Below are positions 23,447 through 32,814 of a stretch of DNA of 64,000 nt, piece after piece. The DNA comes from Chloroflexota bacterium (GTDB lineage Bacteria > Chloroflexota > UBA11872 > VXNJ01): the NCBI GenBank assembly GCA_009840625.1, contig VXNJ01000006.1:44125-108124 (forward strand), given 5' to 3'. The notes beneath the pieces are model-generated. The model did no database searches, was not told the DNA's origin, and worked only from the letters and a program-made list of their open reading frames with translations. How positions within the stretch are numbered: position 1 is the stretch's first letter; the number at the start of each line of letters is the position of its first letter. A program made the translations under genes and the position numbers.

Positions 23447-24736
23447 CTACCGCCCCAGCGGCGAGCCCAGACCGTGGGCCACCTGGGCGAAGCTGCTCAC
23501 TGGAATGAACGCGCAGCGCCGCTCCCAGTCCGCCGGATCGGGGTTCAGCGCAGCCACCGCCTCGATCATTTCATCGAACTTGCGCAAGGCGGAGCAATTC
23601 ACGGCCGTGGGGTCGGCGACCTCCCGGTAGTTCGGCCAGGCGCGTTCGCGGGCGTTGTGCCAAAACTCGCTGTCGTACTTCGAACCGCAACAATAGTGCC
23701 AGCCCACGAACAGGCCGGCCGCGAGCGCGTCGCCGACCAGAAAGCGGTTGATGGCGGGCGCGTCCCGCTGCGCATGTTCCGCCGGCCGGTGGAACCGCAT
23801 GCGCAGGACCAGCGCAATCTGCAGTTGCGCCAATCGGATGGCGGTCGCTTCGAGCGGCTCCATGAAGGCGGCGGCATTGCCGACGCGGACCACCGCGCCG
23901 TCGTATATCTGGCGGTGGATGAAATTCGGGAACGGAATCACGGCCCGCTTTTCGAACTCCGACACGCCTTCCTCGGCGAGAAACTCGTCAAAGTCCGCCT
24001 CGACGGCATCGAGATCGGTCAGGTCCTTGTTGAAGACGTAGCCGTAGGACGTGTGAACTGTCAGCGGTATGACGAAAACCCACCCGTGCGGCCGCGCGAC
24101 CGCCCGGGTATAGGTGGGTTCCCGGACCGGCCCCTTGGGCGGAGTCTTGATTACCGGTGGGCAGCGGCGGATGGCGGCACAGTTGGTGGGGATGAAGGAA
24201 ATGTCGATGTGCTCCCGCGGGTCCAGTTGCCGCGGATAGCCGCGCGCGTCGAACACCAGGTCGTAGCGTTCGGATTCGCGGTCCTCGAACTCCACCCGCG
24301 CGCCGCCGTCCACCTTGGTGATCGCGGTCACCTTCGCGTCGATGTGGTGGGCCCGCGTGCTCGCACCCAGCAGGTCCGCCATCACATCGGCCGACAGGTG
24401 GTAGGCGTAGGCCACCTGCTGCGGCGTGAAGTAGTGGGTAAAGTCCTCTCGCAGTCGGCCCCATCCCTCGAACCGGTTGCCGAACTTGCGGGTGCCGTTC
24501 AGGCGCTGTTGAACCGTCTCGTGGGGCAACTGCGTAAGCTGCTGCAGCTCGCGGACCAGGCTGGGCCAGCTCCCTTCGCCCACGCCCACGACCGGAATGC
24601 GTGAATCATAGATGTGGTGCAGCTCATATTCGCGCTCCGGGTGCAGCCGCGAAACGCTGGCGGCGGCCAGCGCGCCCGCGGTGCCGCGACCGACGACCGC
24701 GATTTTTCTGCACGAACTGGCGCCGAAAACCTTCAT
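23447..24736 (-). CDS. flavin-dependent tryptophan halogenase-like enzyme
   Basis: A 429-residue relative of PrnA/RebH-type FADH2-dependent halogenases. The N-terminal dinucleotide fold is IAVVGRGTAGALAAASVSRL (about 12-31). VVGVGEGSWPSLVREL matches the GVGEATxP segment. The catalytic Lys aligns with K84 in GTRKFGNRFEGW, and the catalytic Glu with E296 in MEPLEATAI (PLExT motif). The WxWxIP signature is present as GWVFVIPL, with Phe in place of the second Trp. It ends NPDPADWERRCAFIPVSSFAQV. It lies between the precursor and an unrecognised cluster gene. Halogenation of the precursor Trp is the obvious hypothesis; a flavin hydroxylase or reductase role is possible. No flavin reductase partner is adjacent. 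Confidence 0.85.
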   Translation of the reverse strand: MKVFGASSCRKIAVVGRGTAGALAAASVSRLHPEREYELHHIYDSRIPVVGVGEGSWPSLVRELQQLTQLPHETVQQRLNGTRKFGNRFEGWGRLREDFTHYFTPQQVAYAYHLSADVMADLLGASTRAHHIDAKVTAITKVDGGARVEFEDRESERYDLVFDARGYPRQLDPREHIDISFIPTNCAAIRRCPPVIKTPPKGPVREPTYTRAVARPHGWVFVIPLTVHTSYGYVFNKDLTDLDAVEADFDEFLAEEGVSEFEKRAVIPFPNFIHRQIYDGAVVRVGNAAAFMEPLEATAIRLAQLQIALVLRMRFHRPAEHAQRDAPAINRFLVGDALAAGLFVGWHYCCGSKYDSEFWHNARERAWPNYREVADPTAVNCSALRKFDEMIEAVAALNPDPADWERRCAFIPVSSFAQVAHGLGSPLGR

Positions 24737-24812
24737 TCCCGCGGCCTCACCGGAAGGGGTCTACGTCTCGGCCCGCCCCGAGCGTTCCGCAGGTCTGCGC
24801 GCGCGGCCGCCA

Positions 24813-25928
24813 TCAGGTCGCGACGGCGCCCGAGAGAACCATGTAGACGTAGGCCTTGATCTGTTCGACGCGGTCCCCGGCGATGACTAGTTTGATGTGG
24901 TGAATTCCACGCAAGAGCACAAATAGACCGGTTTTGCCGAACAGCATGGTCGGCTGCGAGACCCAGCCGGCCAGCGCGGCCACTTTCTCCTTTGCCACTC
25001 CCTCCTCGCGGCGCAGGGCCTCCAGCACCGGCTGCCAGTCCGTCAGGCCGTCGATCCAGACCCGGTCGTCGTCCGCATACCGCTGCCTGACGATGGGCGT
25101 CAGCCCCAGCGTCGGACCGATGCCGTCGGTCCGCACGTCCACGTTCAGCCCGGTTCTGACGATTTGCGTGCGTTCGCTGAAGCGCGCGAGCACCGTCTCC
25201 ACGGCCGCGATGCTCCCGGGCCAGGCGATTTCCTCGAGAAAGGAGCGGATTTCCCGCTGCCCGGGGAAGCCCATCACCGCCAGGCGGATTGCGCGCGCCC
25301 GCGAGGGGAAAAAGCCGAACGAGTCGAGCCGAGTGCCCTCCGGCTGGGCCAGGTACACCCGCTGGGCGTTGCTTCGCTCCGCCGCGCTCGGCTTCAGATC
25401 GTGACAGGCCACGAGTCCGTCAACCACGACGCCGACGTCGTTCTGCTGTCCGGCGCCGCCGACTATCGTGCGTTCGTTGGGCCGCAGGAACATCCCCGGC
25501 CGCGAACTCCCGTCGCTGCCCGACCCGACGTCGTATTCCAGCATCAACTTGCGGCCCACAATCGCGCTCAGCGGCGAGTCCGCTACTGCCATTTCGCGGA
25601 ACAGGCGCGAGACCGCCGCCGCAGTGCCATCCGACGGATCGCGCCGCGCCTGCGCTTCAAAAAAATCGCCCGACCGGTTGCCGTACGCCAGCGAGACGCC
25701 CAAATCCGCCCGCGGCCGTCCGTCATGCAGCGGGAGTTCGAAACCGAACGGCTGGGCACCCATCGTTATCGGCAGGGTCCCGGCCCGCGCCAGCAGGCAT
25801 TCCCACTCCCGCTCCCCGATCAGAACGGGGGAGATTCGGTCCCGCAGGCGCCCGAACAGGTCCTCCATGGTGGCGCCTTCTTCAGCCAGGCGCTCCTGGC
25901 TGACCGCGATCGCCTGTTCAATGTCCAT
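24813..25928 (-). CDS. unrecognised RiPP-cluster protein
   Basis: A 371-residue protein from the ATG at 25928, ten bases after the YcaO stop; an upstream in-frame start would overlap the YcaO gene. I do not recognise the family with confidence. It is soluble, with an N-terminal helical part, a middle with KLMLEYDVGSGSDGSSRPGM, and a later block reading LNVDVRTDGIGPTLGLTP. It closes with TGLFVLLRGIHHIKLVI and QIKAYVYMVLSG. The pattern of a paired N- and C-terminal domain ending in a KAY-type motif recalls hypothetical proteins found in RiPP clusters. A tailoring, partner or prenyltransferase-like role is conceivable but unproven. It is probably translated with its neighbours. Confidence 0.7.
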   Translation of the reverse strand: MDIEQAIAVSQERLAEEGATMEDLFGRLRDRISPVLIGEREWECLLARAGTLPITMGAQPFGFELPLHDGRPRADLGVSLAYGNRSGDFFEAQARRDPSDGTAAAVSRLFREMAVADSPLSAIVGRKLMLEYDVGSGSDGSSRPGMFLRPNERTIVGGAGQQNDVGVVVDGLVACHDLKPSAAERSNAQRVYLAQPEGTRLDSFGFFPSRARAIRLAVMGFPGQREIRSFLEEIAWPGSIAAVETVLARFSERTQIVRTGLNVDVRTDGIGPTLGLTPIVRQRYADDDRVWIDGLTDWQPVLEALRREEGVAKEKVAALAGWVSQPTMLFGKTGLFVLLRGIHHIKLVIAGDRVEQIKAYVYMVLSGAVAT

Positions 25929-25938
25929 CGCCGGCGCC

Positions 25939-28251
25939 TCAGGCGATGACCGGCGCGGTGTTGAGTTCGGCTTCGTCGGCCGGATGCCGCCGCCGGCCAA
26001 GGCGGACGGGCACGTCGTAGAGGCGTCCGGGTGCGAAGCGCGCCCAGAAGTGGCGCATTCCTGGAATCACTACCCGCGCGACCGGCATACCGATGTCCGG
26101 CCGCGTTTGGTCCAGCACCAGCAGTTCCATGCCCTCGGCTTCGACGATCGCCCGGCAACGCTCCACGTCATCGCGCGAGTCGGTGGATTCGATATGCGGA
26201 TACTGCGCGGCCGTGCGGAGCGGAGCGTCCGGATCGGGGGAAAGCCACGGACAGGCGGCCAGCCGCGCCGTTTTCCACCACCGGAGCGCCAGCGGATCGT
26301 CGATCATCGGCCGCCCGGCGCCCCCGCCGGGGCGCGGCAGAAAAGTCAGGCACTGGTTCAACTCGCAAATTGCACGCAGCGCCGCGGTCCGCGGGTCGGC
26401 GTGGGCGCCCGCCCCGTAAATGATGTCCTCAGTCGGACCGGCCGTCCTGCGCGAAAGCGCCACGAACGTCGGGATTGCGATATCCGCGGTTACGTCGAGC
26501 AACCAAAGCTCCCTTTCGCAGCGCTGGTAGTAGTCCCCGGCGGACGCCAGGAACGCATCGCCGAAGCTGGCCAGGTCCACGGCCGGCACCCGCAGTTCGT
26601 TGTACCACCAGATTGCGAAAGCGTCGCGTTCGACCAGCTCGTAGAAACCCTGAAGGATGGCTTCTTCCAGGGTGTTGCCGGCGGCGCAGCCGTTGGAGTC
26701 CGCGACCAGGTCGGCGGCGCCGCGGTGTTCGGCGGACATGCCGTAGAGCATCGAGGTGGGCAGGTAGCGCTGCCGCTCCTGCGTGAGGGACCACAGCGGG
26801 GTCCAGTCAATTTCGGCGTCGGGGTCCAGCCGCGGCGGGACGAAGTTGTAAGGGTGGCCATCCGCGTTGATGCGCTGCGCATTGTCCAGCTGGTAATCGC
26901 TGAAAAGCTGCACGTCGTTGGGGTGGATCGCCTCATCGCCGTCGGCGAAATCGGCGAACCGGCGGCGGACGCGAATCTCGTCGCCTTGGCGCACGCCGGA
27001 ATGGCGTTCGACGGCCTCGCACAGGGCGCTGACTTCAGCCTGATGCCGCGTGCTGCCCTTGCCGGCGCTCTTGCTGCGCAGACTCCGCCGAAGCGAACTC
27101 AGGCTGCGGCTCCGGATACCCGGGTTGCTGCCGGCCCAACTGACGTGCAGCCAGGGATCGGATTCATCGGTCGTGCGCCGGAGCCAGGTCACGACGCCGC
27201 TGATCGGGCTGACCAGGTGACGATATCGCGCCAGGGTGGCCTCGGGCGCAATCGAGCGCGCGCCTCCGCTTCCGTAGTGGGTCTTCGGACTTGGTTGCAG
27301 CAAAACGGGCTCCGCCGGCCGGTCCGGCCGGTGCAGCGCGGCTTCGCCGCAGGCCCGACACTGCGGCCGGCGCGACACCGGATGGTGCGCGGTCTCCAGC
27401 GCGGCCCCGTTCAAGGTGACGGCCCGGGTATGGACCGGGGCCGCATCCTCGAGCACGAGCCATTTGGCAATCTCCACCGCCACGAGTCCGCACACCGCTT
27501 CAAGCACCGCCGGTTCCGTGGCGAATGCTTTAAATGCCTCCTCCTCGCCGACCTGGCTGCGCAAAAAACCGTGCACCTCCCGGTGCCCGCGCAGGCGGGT
27601 CGCCAGGCAGGCCCAGCATGGTCCATCCCGGTCCGCCCTAAATACCGGACCAAAGAGCGGTTCGAGGCCGCGCGGCTGGACCGGCATCCACGGCCCCCTC
27701 GTATCCAGCTGGCGCCGGTTCACGTCGGCAAGGAGTTCGCCGAGGTAGTCGTCGCACACGATTACGGCCAGGTCGGGACCGGCGTCGTCGACCCGGACCC
27801 CTGCCCCCTCCAGGTGCCGTCGCAGTCGACCGTCGTCACCGGAGACTGCGACCCGCGTCTCCCTGAGCCGTCTTTCGACCCAGCGCGGCGACGCGCCGAG
27901 CGCCGACCACCAGGCCGCCCGTCTGCCGTCCAGGCCGTGTTCGGCGGAGACAATGTAGCCCTTGGCGGACAGCGCGGTCAGCGCTGCACGGACCTCGACC
28001 GCGTCGTGGTCGCCGGCCAGCGCCGCTACGATCGAGCCCTGCGGGTTCCCGCCGTCGAGTAACGGCAGCAGATCGCAATACAGCCTGCCGTGCAGAAGCG
28101 TGTTGAAAGCCTCCGAGACCAGCAGCGCCTGATCCTCGGCGATTGCGTGGAACCGCAGATGGGGTGTAAGCGCGGGCATCCCGACGGCGCCCTGGTCCGC
28201 GCGGGTGGTTCGGCCCAGTATCCCGCGCCGGGGGGCCGGTTCCGCCGCCAT
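25939..28251 (-). CDS. fused ThiF-like/YcaO azoline-forming cyclodehydratase
   Basis: A 770-residue fusion resembling TruD/LynD-type cyclodehydratases that convert Cys, Ser or Thr to azolines with ATP. Residues about 25-115 look like a PqqD-type leader-recognition (RRE) wHTH. About 120-310 is a ThiF-like scaffold with a Zn site built from CWAC (212-215) and CRAC (298-301). The YcaO domain, from about 385, has ATP/Mg motifs in SAGKGSTRHQAEVSALCEAV (395-414) and DSNGCAAGNTLEEAILQGFY (518-537), followed by ELVERDAFAIWWYN. The C-terminus (LNTAPVIA) lacks the PxPxP ending typical of many YcaOs. No McbC-type dehydrogenase is nearby. The GTG or ATG at 28251 is the furthest start; MPALTPH at residue 25 is an alternative. 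Confidence 0.9.
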   Translation of the reverse strand: MAAEPAPRRGILGRTTRADQGAVGMPALTPHLRFHAIAEDQALLVSEAFNTLLHGRLYCDLLPLLDGGNPQGSIVAALAGDHDAVEVRAALTALSAKGYIVSAEHGLDGRRAAWWSALGASPRWVERRLRETRVAVSGDDGRLRRHLEGAGVRVDDAGPDLAVIVCDDYLGELLADVNRRQLDTRGPWMPVQPRGLEPLFGPVFRADRDGPCWACLATRLRGHREVHGFLRSQVGEEEAFKAFATEPAVLEAVCGLVAVEIAKWLVLEDAAPVHTRAVTLNGAALETAHHPVSRRPQCRACGEAALHRPDRPAEPVLLQPSPKTHYGSGGARSIAPEATLARYRHLVSPISGVVTWLRRTTDESDPWLHVSWAGSNPGIRSRSLSSLRRSLRSKSAGKGSTRHQAEVSALCEAVERHSGVRQGDEIRVRRRFADFADGDEAIHPNDVQLFSDYQLDNAQRINADGHPYNFVPPRLDPDAEIDWTPLWSLTQERQRYLPTSMLYGMSAEHRGAADLVADSNGCAAGNTLEEAILQGFYELVERDAFAIWWYNELRVPAVDLASFGDAFLASAGDYYQRCERELWLLDVTADIAIPTFVALSRRTAGPTEDIIYGAGAHADPRTAALRAICELNQCLTFLPRPGGGAGRPMIDDPLALRWWKTARLAACPWLSPDPDAPLRTAAQYPHIESTDSRDDVERCRAIVEAEGMELLVLDQTRPDIGMPVARVVIPGMRHFWARFAPGRLYDVPVRLGRRRHPADEAELNTAPVIA

Positions 28252-28283
28252 CTAGGAATTCCGCGCCATGCCGCCCGGCGCCG

Positions 28284-29585
28284 TCAGGCGCGCCAGACTT
28301 CCGACAGGCGTTCCAAGGCCTCGATGCAATGGGCGGTAGTGAGGGCCTCGGAGCCGTGCCCGATCTGTCCGACGACGCCCCACTTCAAGGTTTGGTCGCC
28401 GAACGCGAGCAGTTCGGGCCAACTGCCGTCGCCGTGCTGCCAACCCAGCAGCTCCTCCGCCAGGCGTTCTGCGTCGAGGATCTCAAGGCTGCCGATGTTG
28501 TAGAGCGCCGAAACCGCCTGGGCGGTCTGCAGGGCGTTGCCAAACCCTCCCCGCGCGTCGCGCAGGCCGAGGATTCGATCCGCCAGTACCGGGCGCAGCG
28601 AATCGAGGGCGGGTTCGGCGCGGACCACGGCCCGAGTGATCGCATAGTAGATCGCGACCGAGTCGGGATACCACTTCGACGAGCCCTCGAGGCGGTCCTC
28701 GGTCACCAGGGTCTCCAGCCATCGCCGGGCATCCCTGGTTTCCGGAACGTCGCCCAGGTAAGCAACCACGTTCGCGTTGACGACCGGATCGGCCTCGACG
28801 CGGAAGGTCGCAACTACGTCGGGTTCGTCATCGGCCAGCACCCAGGTCGCGAAGCGTCCGTCGTCATCGCGGTTCGCCAGCATCCCCGGAACGTTCCTCC
28901 CCAGCCATATCCAGGGGTGCATTCCGACGACCTGCGAACAGAGCGCCGAACTGTCAAGGTCCAGCGGCAGGTGTCGGTAGTAGCGCCACAAGCCGGGGTA
29001 TTCGATCGTGTCGATCAGATAGGCCTGGGTCGCGGTGCAGATTGCCTTGGCCCGCGCCTCGCGCGAGCTCTGCAGGGCAAGGGCGCAGAGCGCCGATACA
29101 AACGGAGGCTTCTCGAAATGCCTCGGAATCCCCGGGTCGGCCACATTGAACCGGATACAGTGCCAGGCCCCGTTCTCGTCAATGGCCGATTCCAGGAAAG
29201 CCAGCCCGCGGCGTATCGCTTCCCTTGCCGCCTCCGCCAGCGCCGCGGAGTCGGCTCCGCTGCTTCGGATGCGCTCCGGTGGCGGGGTCGGTTGGCGAAG
29301 GGGCGGGGCAGGGTCGTGGAGTGTCCTGCGAAGAAACTCAAGCGACTCCGCGCCGGTCCTCGCCTCCTCCCGTTCGGCCTCGCTGAGCTTGTTGGGCGGC
29401 GGGATAACCAGATGAGTCGCCGCATACGATTCCTCGTGCACGTGAACCTCGTGGCCTTCGGCCAGCGTCACGCCGAGTTCCTTCGCGATGGTTTCCTTGG
29501 GTTTGCGGAGGAGGCGTTCGCGGAATCCGCTGTCCCTGGCTGCCCTTGATGCGAGGTCGCCGGCCACGTCCCTGGGTCCGTTCAT
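28284..29585 (-). CDS. NHLP leader fused to squalene/hopene-cyclase-like repeat domain
   Basis: A 433-residue protein; ATG 29585 has GGAAAGA upstream. Residues about 1-75 are a leader homologous to the precursor's: DSGFRERLLRKPKETIAKEL aligns with DADFRQQLLANPKTTISGEL, and VHVHEESYAATHLVIPP with VVVHESDMQTVHLALPP. From about 115 to 433 are alpha-helical repeats like prenyltransferase/squalene-oxidocyclase repeats (GLAFLESAIDENGAWHC, DARGGFGNALQTAQAVSALY, HGDGSWPELLAFGDQ). A DLDSS motif at about 209-213 corresponds to the DxDD motif, with the middle Asp kept but the last Asp replaced by Ser. It could be a leader-tagged enzyme, an exported cargo or a docking protein. Activity on a terpene is not demonstrated. 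Confidence 0.85.
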   Translation of the reverse strand: MNGPRDVAGDLASRAARDSGFRERLLRKPKETIAKELGVTLAEGHEVHVHEESYAATHLVIPPPNKLSEAEREEARTGAESLEFLRRTLHDPAPPLRQPTPPPERIRSSGADSAALAEAAREAIRRGLAFLESAIDENGAWHCIRFNVADPGIPRHFEKPPFVSALCALALQSSREARAKAICTATQAYLIDTIEYPGLWRYYRHLPLDLDSSALCSQVVGMHPWIWLGRNVPGMLANRDDDGRFATWVLADDEPDVVATFRVEADPVVNANVVAYLGDVPETRDARRWLETLVTEDRLEGSSKWYPDSVAIYYAITRAVVRAEPALDSLRPVLADRILGLRDARGGFGNALQTAQAVSALYNIGSLEILDAERLAEELLGWQHGDGSWPELLAFGDQTLKWGVVGQIGHGSEALTTAHCIEALERLSEVWRA

Positions 29586-29871
29586 CGAAGTCTTTCCGAT
29601 GCGTTGTCTCCGAGAGCCTCGGGATGCTTTCCGCAATCGGCTTCCCGTACTTGTTGCAGCCGGCCGGGTCCTTGTTCCGCCGCCGAAGATGCGGTCGCGC
29701 CCGACCTGGTCAGCATGCCAATTCCGGGAAGATTCGGCGCGCGTTCAACGCCCGTCCCTCCAATTCTTCTCCGCGCGTCGATCTCTCCGTCGCCGGCGCG
29801 GTCGGTGTCCACGTCCGATTTAAACGATTTCGTAAGCGCATCCGGTACTCCCGGAGGTAGGCCCGCCCGAA

Positions 29872-32814
29872 TCAGGCGACCTGCCTTCTGACCAGCTCTC
29901 TGAACGGTCCCTTGACCTCCATGAGTTCGTTGAAGGAGCCGGTCTGTACGACTCTTCCGGCCTGCAGCACGTAGATGCGATCGGCCTGTTCCAGCGTCGA
30001 GAGCCGGTGGGCGATGACTATGCGGGTGGAGGTCAGGGCGGTGAGGTTCCGCATGACCTTGGCCTGGCTCTCGTTGTCCAGCCAGTTGGTCGCCTCGTCG
30101 AAAAACATGATTCGCGGACTGCCGACCACCGAGCGCGCAATTGTGACGCGTTGGCTCTCGCCGCCCGACAGGACGGTCCCGCTGGTGCCGACCATGGTCA
30201 TCATGCCCATCGGCATGGCCTTGATTTCTTCTTCGACATCGGCAATCCGGGCCGCCTGCCAAACCTCGTCGCCCGCCACTTCATAGTGGTGTCCGGCCAG
30301 GTTGTCCCAGATATCTAAGGGGTGGAGCCCGACCGACTGCGGCACCGCGCCAATTCTGCGGCGCAACTGCTTCAGGTTCAGATGCCGCAGATCGCGGCCG
30401 TCATAGTAGACCGCGCCGGCGTTGGGCTGGTCGAATCCAAGCGCCAGGCGGAAGAGAGTGCTCTTACCGGCGCCGGACTCGCCCGCTATCGCGACGAATT
30501 CGCCGGGGCGGGCGTGAATCGTGACGTCGTCAAGGGTCAACGGGCCGTCGGGATCGTAGCGGTAGGAAACGCGGTCGAAAAGGACTTCGCCGCCCAGGTA
30601 TTCGACCGGGGCGCCTTCAACCTCGCGCTCGGGCACCGCAGCCAGCAGCGGGCGCATCTGGCCGAATGCCGGAAGCATCGCGGCGACCGCACCAATGGAC
30701 TCACCGAGCCGCGCTACGGCGGACTGGAAAGCAATGAAGATCAGAAACACGACGAGAAATTCGGCGACCGGGACGCTCCCGTCGCCCGCGGCCGAGGCCG
30801 TCAACAAAAGGGCCCCGCCGGCAAGAAATGGGAGCGCGGCACCAAATGCCCGCGCGTGTCCCTCGAGCGCGCCCAGTTCAAGTTCGGCGCGTTTCTGTTC
30901 CCGGTAGTCTCGCGCCCAGATGGCAAATGCCGATCCTTCCGCATTTTCCACCCGCAGCTTGACGATTCCGCCCACGATTTGGAAGAGCCGGCCGGCGACG
31001 CGGCGCGCGGCGCCGATCATCCGCCCGTACGGCGGAATCTGGCCCAGACCGATGAAGACCGTGATCAGCAGCGAAACCAGGCTGAAGCCGAGCGCAACGG
31101 TCCCAAGCGTTGCATCCAAGAGGAAGATGACGCCAAAGACCGGAAGTAGGAACACGACCGAGAGCAGGCCGTCGGCGACTACCCCTTGCACGCCGTCGCG
31201 CAGGTTCTGAAATGTCATCCCTGACACGGCCAGGTCACCCGCCGGGTGGCGGTGCAGGATGCTCTGCGGCAGGCGCATGAGGCGATCCCAGAAGGCGGCT
31301 TCGACCTTTGACGCCGAGCGTCCCTCAAGCCGCATCATCGCCGTGCCCTGAAGCAGGTGCAAAAGCGCGCCCAGCATTCCGAACCCGGCCAGGGCCGCGG
31401 CCACGGCGTAAAGCGCACCGGCGGTCCCGCCTGCCGCCGCCTGATTGGCGACGAACCCGAGTGCGAGGGCGGGCGCTAGTTTGATCAGGCCCCCGGGAAG
31501 CCCGGTCACCAACAGCCGTGCCAGATCGGCGCCCGATCCGTGCAGCGCAATTTGCAGCAGGTCCGCCGGCTTCACGTTCTCCACTGGCAGCGGCCGGTAG
31601 AACATCCAAGCCTCTTCCGCCAGGGCAGCCGCGCGAACCGCGGTCACCCGGACGCTGCGCTTGCTGACCGGATCGAATTCCCGGTAGCGCCCGGACCATG
31701 CCGGCAGGAGCGCCACGGGCCGTCCGTCCTCGGCGCGGAATGCGAGCAGCGCGTTGCTGTCGCCGCGCCACCAGGCGCTTCCGGACGCCAGCCGCACGCG
31801 CCGGGCGCGTACGCCGGACGCATCGAGAACGTCGATGAGGTTGATCGGAGCCTCGGAGGATGCCGATCTCTCCGGGATCTTGAACTCGATTCCCTCGCGG
31901 CGCCCGATCGCCCGCAGGGCGTCCGCCAGCGATGTGTCCTCGACACTGGATTCCCGGTCAATCGGCTGATCGTAGATGTTGAACAGCCGCTGCCGCGCAG
32001 TTCTTTCGGCCGTGCGGCGGCTCGTGGTCCGCGCCCGTTCGAGGTTTGCCTCGTCGACCACGGCCAGTCGGCGGTTCAGCCTCTCAAGGGCGAAGGCGAC
32101 CGCGTGAAAGGACGCGAGCGCCCCGAGCAGGGCGCCCTGGCGGGCCAGGGTTTCGGTCGACCTGCCCGAGAGCGTCACCGTTTCGAGGAGCGTGAGCCAG
32201 CTTGTCCGAGTCAGCGGAATTACCGCTTCGTGCGCTCCCTTCGCCGCGGCAATCTTGGCCTGGTCGACCAGATCCATAAAGAGACTGGCGCCGGGCGGTG
32301 GTTCAGAAACCCATACGACGCCGTGCCGCACGGAGAGCGTGGAAGGCGCCATAACCCGCGTCCGGCCGGGCTCGGCCAGCGCGGTAGGACGTGGAAGACG
32401 GCTCGCGTAACGCGAAAGAGTGTCCGTTATCTCGGTCAACCAGGTCTCGACCTGCTCAGCCAGCTCCGCCGGGTCGACCTCGGAGAGCGAGGAGGCCGGC
32501 AGGCGTTGCAGGACGGTGCCCGGCGAACCCTTGGCGATCAGGCTGAGTACGGTTTTTTCGTCATCGCCGCCCTCGTCCGGCGTCACGCCCGGCAGCAGCC
32601 GGCCGGATTCGCGCCGCAGCAGATGCTGCGGCGCCGCCCGTTGCACCCCGTCCTGGAATTCGACTACGAACAGGTTCACGGCGCCCCGGTCGATGTACCA
32701 GACAGAGTCCGGGTCGTCGAGCTGCACCGGCAGGTTGCCGGCGCAGGGCACGGAATCGCCGGAGCGAGCGGCGAGTTCGGCGATGGATGTGAAATGCACG
32801 TCGGGTTCGCCCAT
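29872..32814 (-). CDS. NHLM-type bacteriocin-system ABC transporter, ATP-binding/permease
   Basis: A 980-residue export protein of the NHLM_micro_ABC2 type. A large N-terminal region (about 1-400) contains two segments reading like small cyclic-nucleotide-binding or regulatory domains ([21 protein letters not shown], then [15 protein letters not shown]). Six hydrophobic spans at about 430-700 form the permease. The ATPase domain has Walker [17 protein letters not shown], signature [17 protein letters not shown] and Walker [13 protein letters not shown]. There is no C39 domain. Its ATG overlaps the stop of the peptidase-containing transporter. The pair exports NHLP-leader products. Confidence 0.9.
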   Translation of the reverse strand: MGEPDVHFTSIAELAARSGDSVPCAGNLPVQLDDPDSVWYIDRGAVNLFVVEFQDGVQRAAPQHLLRRESGRLLPGVTPDEGGDDEKTVLSLIAKGSPGTVLQRLPASSLSEVDPAELAEQVETWLTEITDTLSRYASRLPRPTALAEPGRTRVMAPSTLSVRHGVVWVSEPPPGASLFMDLVDQAKIAAAKGAHEAVIPLTRTSWLTLLETVTLSGRSTETLARQGALLGALASFHAVAFALERLNRRLAVVDEANLERARTTSRRTAERTARQRLFNIYDQPIDRESSVEDTSLADALRAIGRREGIEFKIPERSASSEAPINLIDVLDASGVRARRVRLASGSAWWRGDSNALLAFRAEDGRPVALLPAWSGRYREFDPVSKRSVRVTAVRAAALAEEAWMFYRPLPVENVKPADLLQIALHGSGADLARLLVTGLPGGLIKLAPALALGFVANQAAAGGTAGALYAVAAALAGFGMLGALLHLLQGTAMMRLEGRSASKVEAAFWDRLMRLPQSILHRHPAGDLAVSGMTFQNLRDGVQGVVADGLLSVVFLLPVFGVIFLLDATLGTVALGFSLVSLLITVFIGLGQIPPYGRMIGAARRVAGRLFQIVGGIVKLRVENAEGSAFAIWARDYREQKRAELELGALEGHARAFGAALPFLAGGALLLTASAAGDGSVPVAEFLVVFLIFIAFQSAVARLGESIGAVAAMLPAFGQMRPLLAAVPEREVEGAPVEYLGGEVLFDRVSYRYDPDGPLTLDDVTIHARPGEFVAIAGESGAGKSTLFRLALGFDQPNAGAVYYDGRDLRHLNLKQLRRRIGAVPQSVGLHPLDIWDNLAGHHYEVAGDEVWQAARIADVEEEIKAMPMGMMTMVGTSGTVLSGGESQRVTIARSVVGSPRIMFFDEATNWLDNESQAKVMRNLTALTSTRIVIAHRLSTLEQADRIYVLQAGRVVQTGSFNELMEVKGPFRELVRRQVA

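Noticed and set aside
29710..29841. A 43-codon ORF on the minus strand between the ABC transporter and the leader-cyclase fusion, with a GGGAG six bases before its ATG
   Set aside because: Arg-rich sequence with no NHLP leader, no Cys/Trp core and no similarity to the precursor; could be chance.
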